A stretch of 14,343 nucleotides of DNA from CABRXV01 sp900754955 (GTDB lineage Bacteria; Actinomycetota; Coriobacteriia; Coriobacteriales; Eggerthellaceae), in contig CABRXV010000049.1 of the NCBI GenBank assembly GCA_902475005.1, forward strand, positions 1 to 14,343, written 5' to 3'. This document shows, piece by piece, positions 13,669 through 14,343 of the stretch (positions are counted from its first letter, which is position 1; each line of letters starts with the position of its first letter). The notes below the pieces were generated by a model. The model was not told where the DNA came from, searched no databases, and was given only the letters and a program-made list of their open reading frames with translations. A program made the position numbers and the translations under genes.

Positions 13669-14343
13669 CTATGCCCGGCAGAACGCGAGCGGAGCCGAAC
13701 GGGCGAAGCTGATGCGGTCTCCGTTGCGCAGCTCGTACGGCACGCCCTTCTGCAGATCGGTCCACACGCCCTCGCGCTGGACGGAGGTGCCGTTGCGTCC
13801 GAAGGAGGTGAGGAACCACGTGTCGCCCTGGCAGGTGAACGTCGCCTGCTTCTGCGAAACGTAGGGGTGGTCGGCCTCGTTGAGCGCGATGGACGGTGCC
13901 GCCTCGCCCACCTGGCGCAAGCAGCCCACCACGTCGCCGTCAAGCACGTTGATCTGGCGGTCGCGGTCGATGAGCTTGGCGGCCGTGCAGGGGGCGGCCC
14001 AGGAGATCTTGAGCTCGGGGGTGAGCTGATGGGCTGCCGGCTGCTGCGCGTTCTGCGGCGCGACTGCGTCGGGCTCGACGGCGTTCGTCGGTGCGGGTTC
14101 GGGGTTGGTCGGCACGGCGAAGGTGCCTGCGGGGTCGGGGGCACCGGCCACGGCGCCGGCTGCGACATACGCGTCGTTTGCGGGCGCGGCGTTGGCCGCG
14201 TTCGCCGCCATGCCGGCGTCGGCGTTCGGGGCGCTTTGCATCACGGTCGCTGCGACGTCTGCGGCGATGGCGGCGTTCTGAGCTGCGGAAGCGGCCTGCG
14301 CGTTTGCGCCTGCAACCGCGTTCACGCCTGCAGCCGCAGGCGC
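13669..14343 (-). CDS. FHA-like domain protein, 5'-partial at the window edge
   Basis: The frame is open to the end of the window, so the true start lies outside; a GTG at 14323-14325 exists but sits within continuous Ala-rich coding sequence. About 100 Ala/Pro/Asn-rich residues form a disordered-looking N-terminal region. A domain of ~115 residues (from LKISWAAP to the end) follows, with FHA features: FGRNGTSV (175-182 counted from that GTG) and LRNGDRISF (199-207). The classic Gly-Arg-Ser is not evident (VGCLRQ at 133-138) and Ser-Arg-x-His is SQKQ (157-160), so phosphothreonine binding may be altered. It is first of the three operon genes in view, followed by the phosphatase and the kinase. 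Confidence 0.8.
   Translation of the reverse strand, partial: APAAAGVNAVAGANAQAASAAQNAAIAADVAATVMQSAPNADAGMAANAANAAPANDAYVAAGAVAGAPDPAGTFAVPTNPEPAPTNAVEPDAVAPQNAQQPAAHQLTPELKISWAAPCTAAKLIDRDRQINVLDGDVVGCLRQVGEAAPSIALNEADHPYVSQKQATFTCQGDTWFLTSFGRNGTSVQREGVWTDLQKGVPYELRNGDRISFARSAPLAFCRA

Overview
The window is GC-rich (many codons end in G/C; intergenic DNA is G/C-rich with local AT-rich islands). Its gene content fits an actinobacterium, most likely of the Coriobacteriia/Eggerthellaceae type: an ECF transporter, a Tat-dependent lipoprotein, and a Ser/Thr kinase - PP2C phosphatase - FHA group. The taxonomic call is inferred from style and content and was not tested by any search.

Layout. (1) 1-1547, plus strand: the end of an ECF vitamin-transporter operon, with the C-terminal ATPase half followed by an S component. 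(2) 1548-2179: non-coding DNA. It holds a striking AT-rich block of palindromes (1590-1806), two of which are 45-nt copies of one structural element in opposite orientation, followed by GC-rich DNA with dispersed direct repeats. (3) 2180-3490, minus: a protein with a C-terminal FHA domain. (4) 3619-7831, minus: a four-gene ABC importer operon of the YnjB/YnjC/YnjD type (lipoprotein, two permeases, ATPase). It has a clear promoter with a palindrome at the start site and a hairpin-rich spacer between the lipoprotein and permease genes. (5) 7972-8496: non-coding DNA with degenerate direct repeats, two strong hairpins and an exact parS-like site. (6) 8497-9414, minus, a nucleoside-hydrolase-family protein, and 9537-10667, plus, a divergent APH/choline-kinase-fold protein whose catalytic loop is degenerate. 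(7) 10668-10934: a second exact parS-like site and 15-bp tandem repeats. (8) 10935-14343, minus: an apparent operon of an FHA protein (cut by the window edge), a PP2C phosphatase and a Ser/Thr kinase with a Sel1-like tail.

How the parts may work together. Kinase, phosphatase and FHA proteins form a phospho-signalling set; the separate FHA protein at 2180-3490 could be another reader. The Ynj-type importer, the nucleoside hydrolase and the kinase-fold protein lie side by side and may take up and process one small molecule, perhaps a nucleoside-like or vitamin-like compound, but the sequence does not identify it. Two perfect 16-bp TGTTTCACGTGAAACA palindromes 2.5 kb apart suggest that this locus is part of the chromosome's ParB-binding centromere region, and hence near the replication origin. 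An origin-proximal kinase/phosphatase/FHA cluster is a known actinobacterial arrangement.
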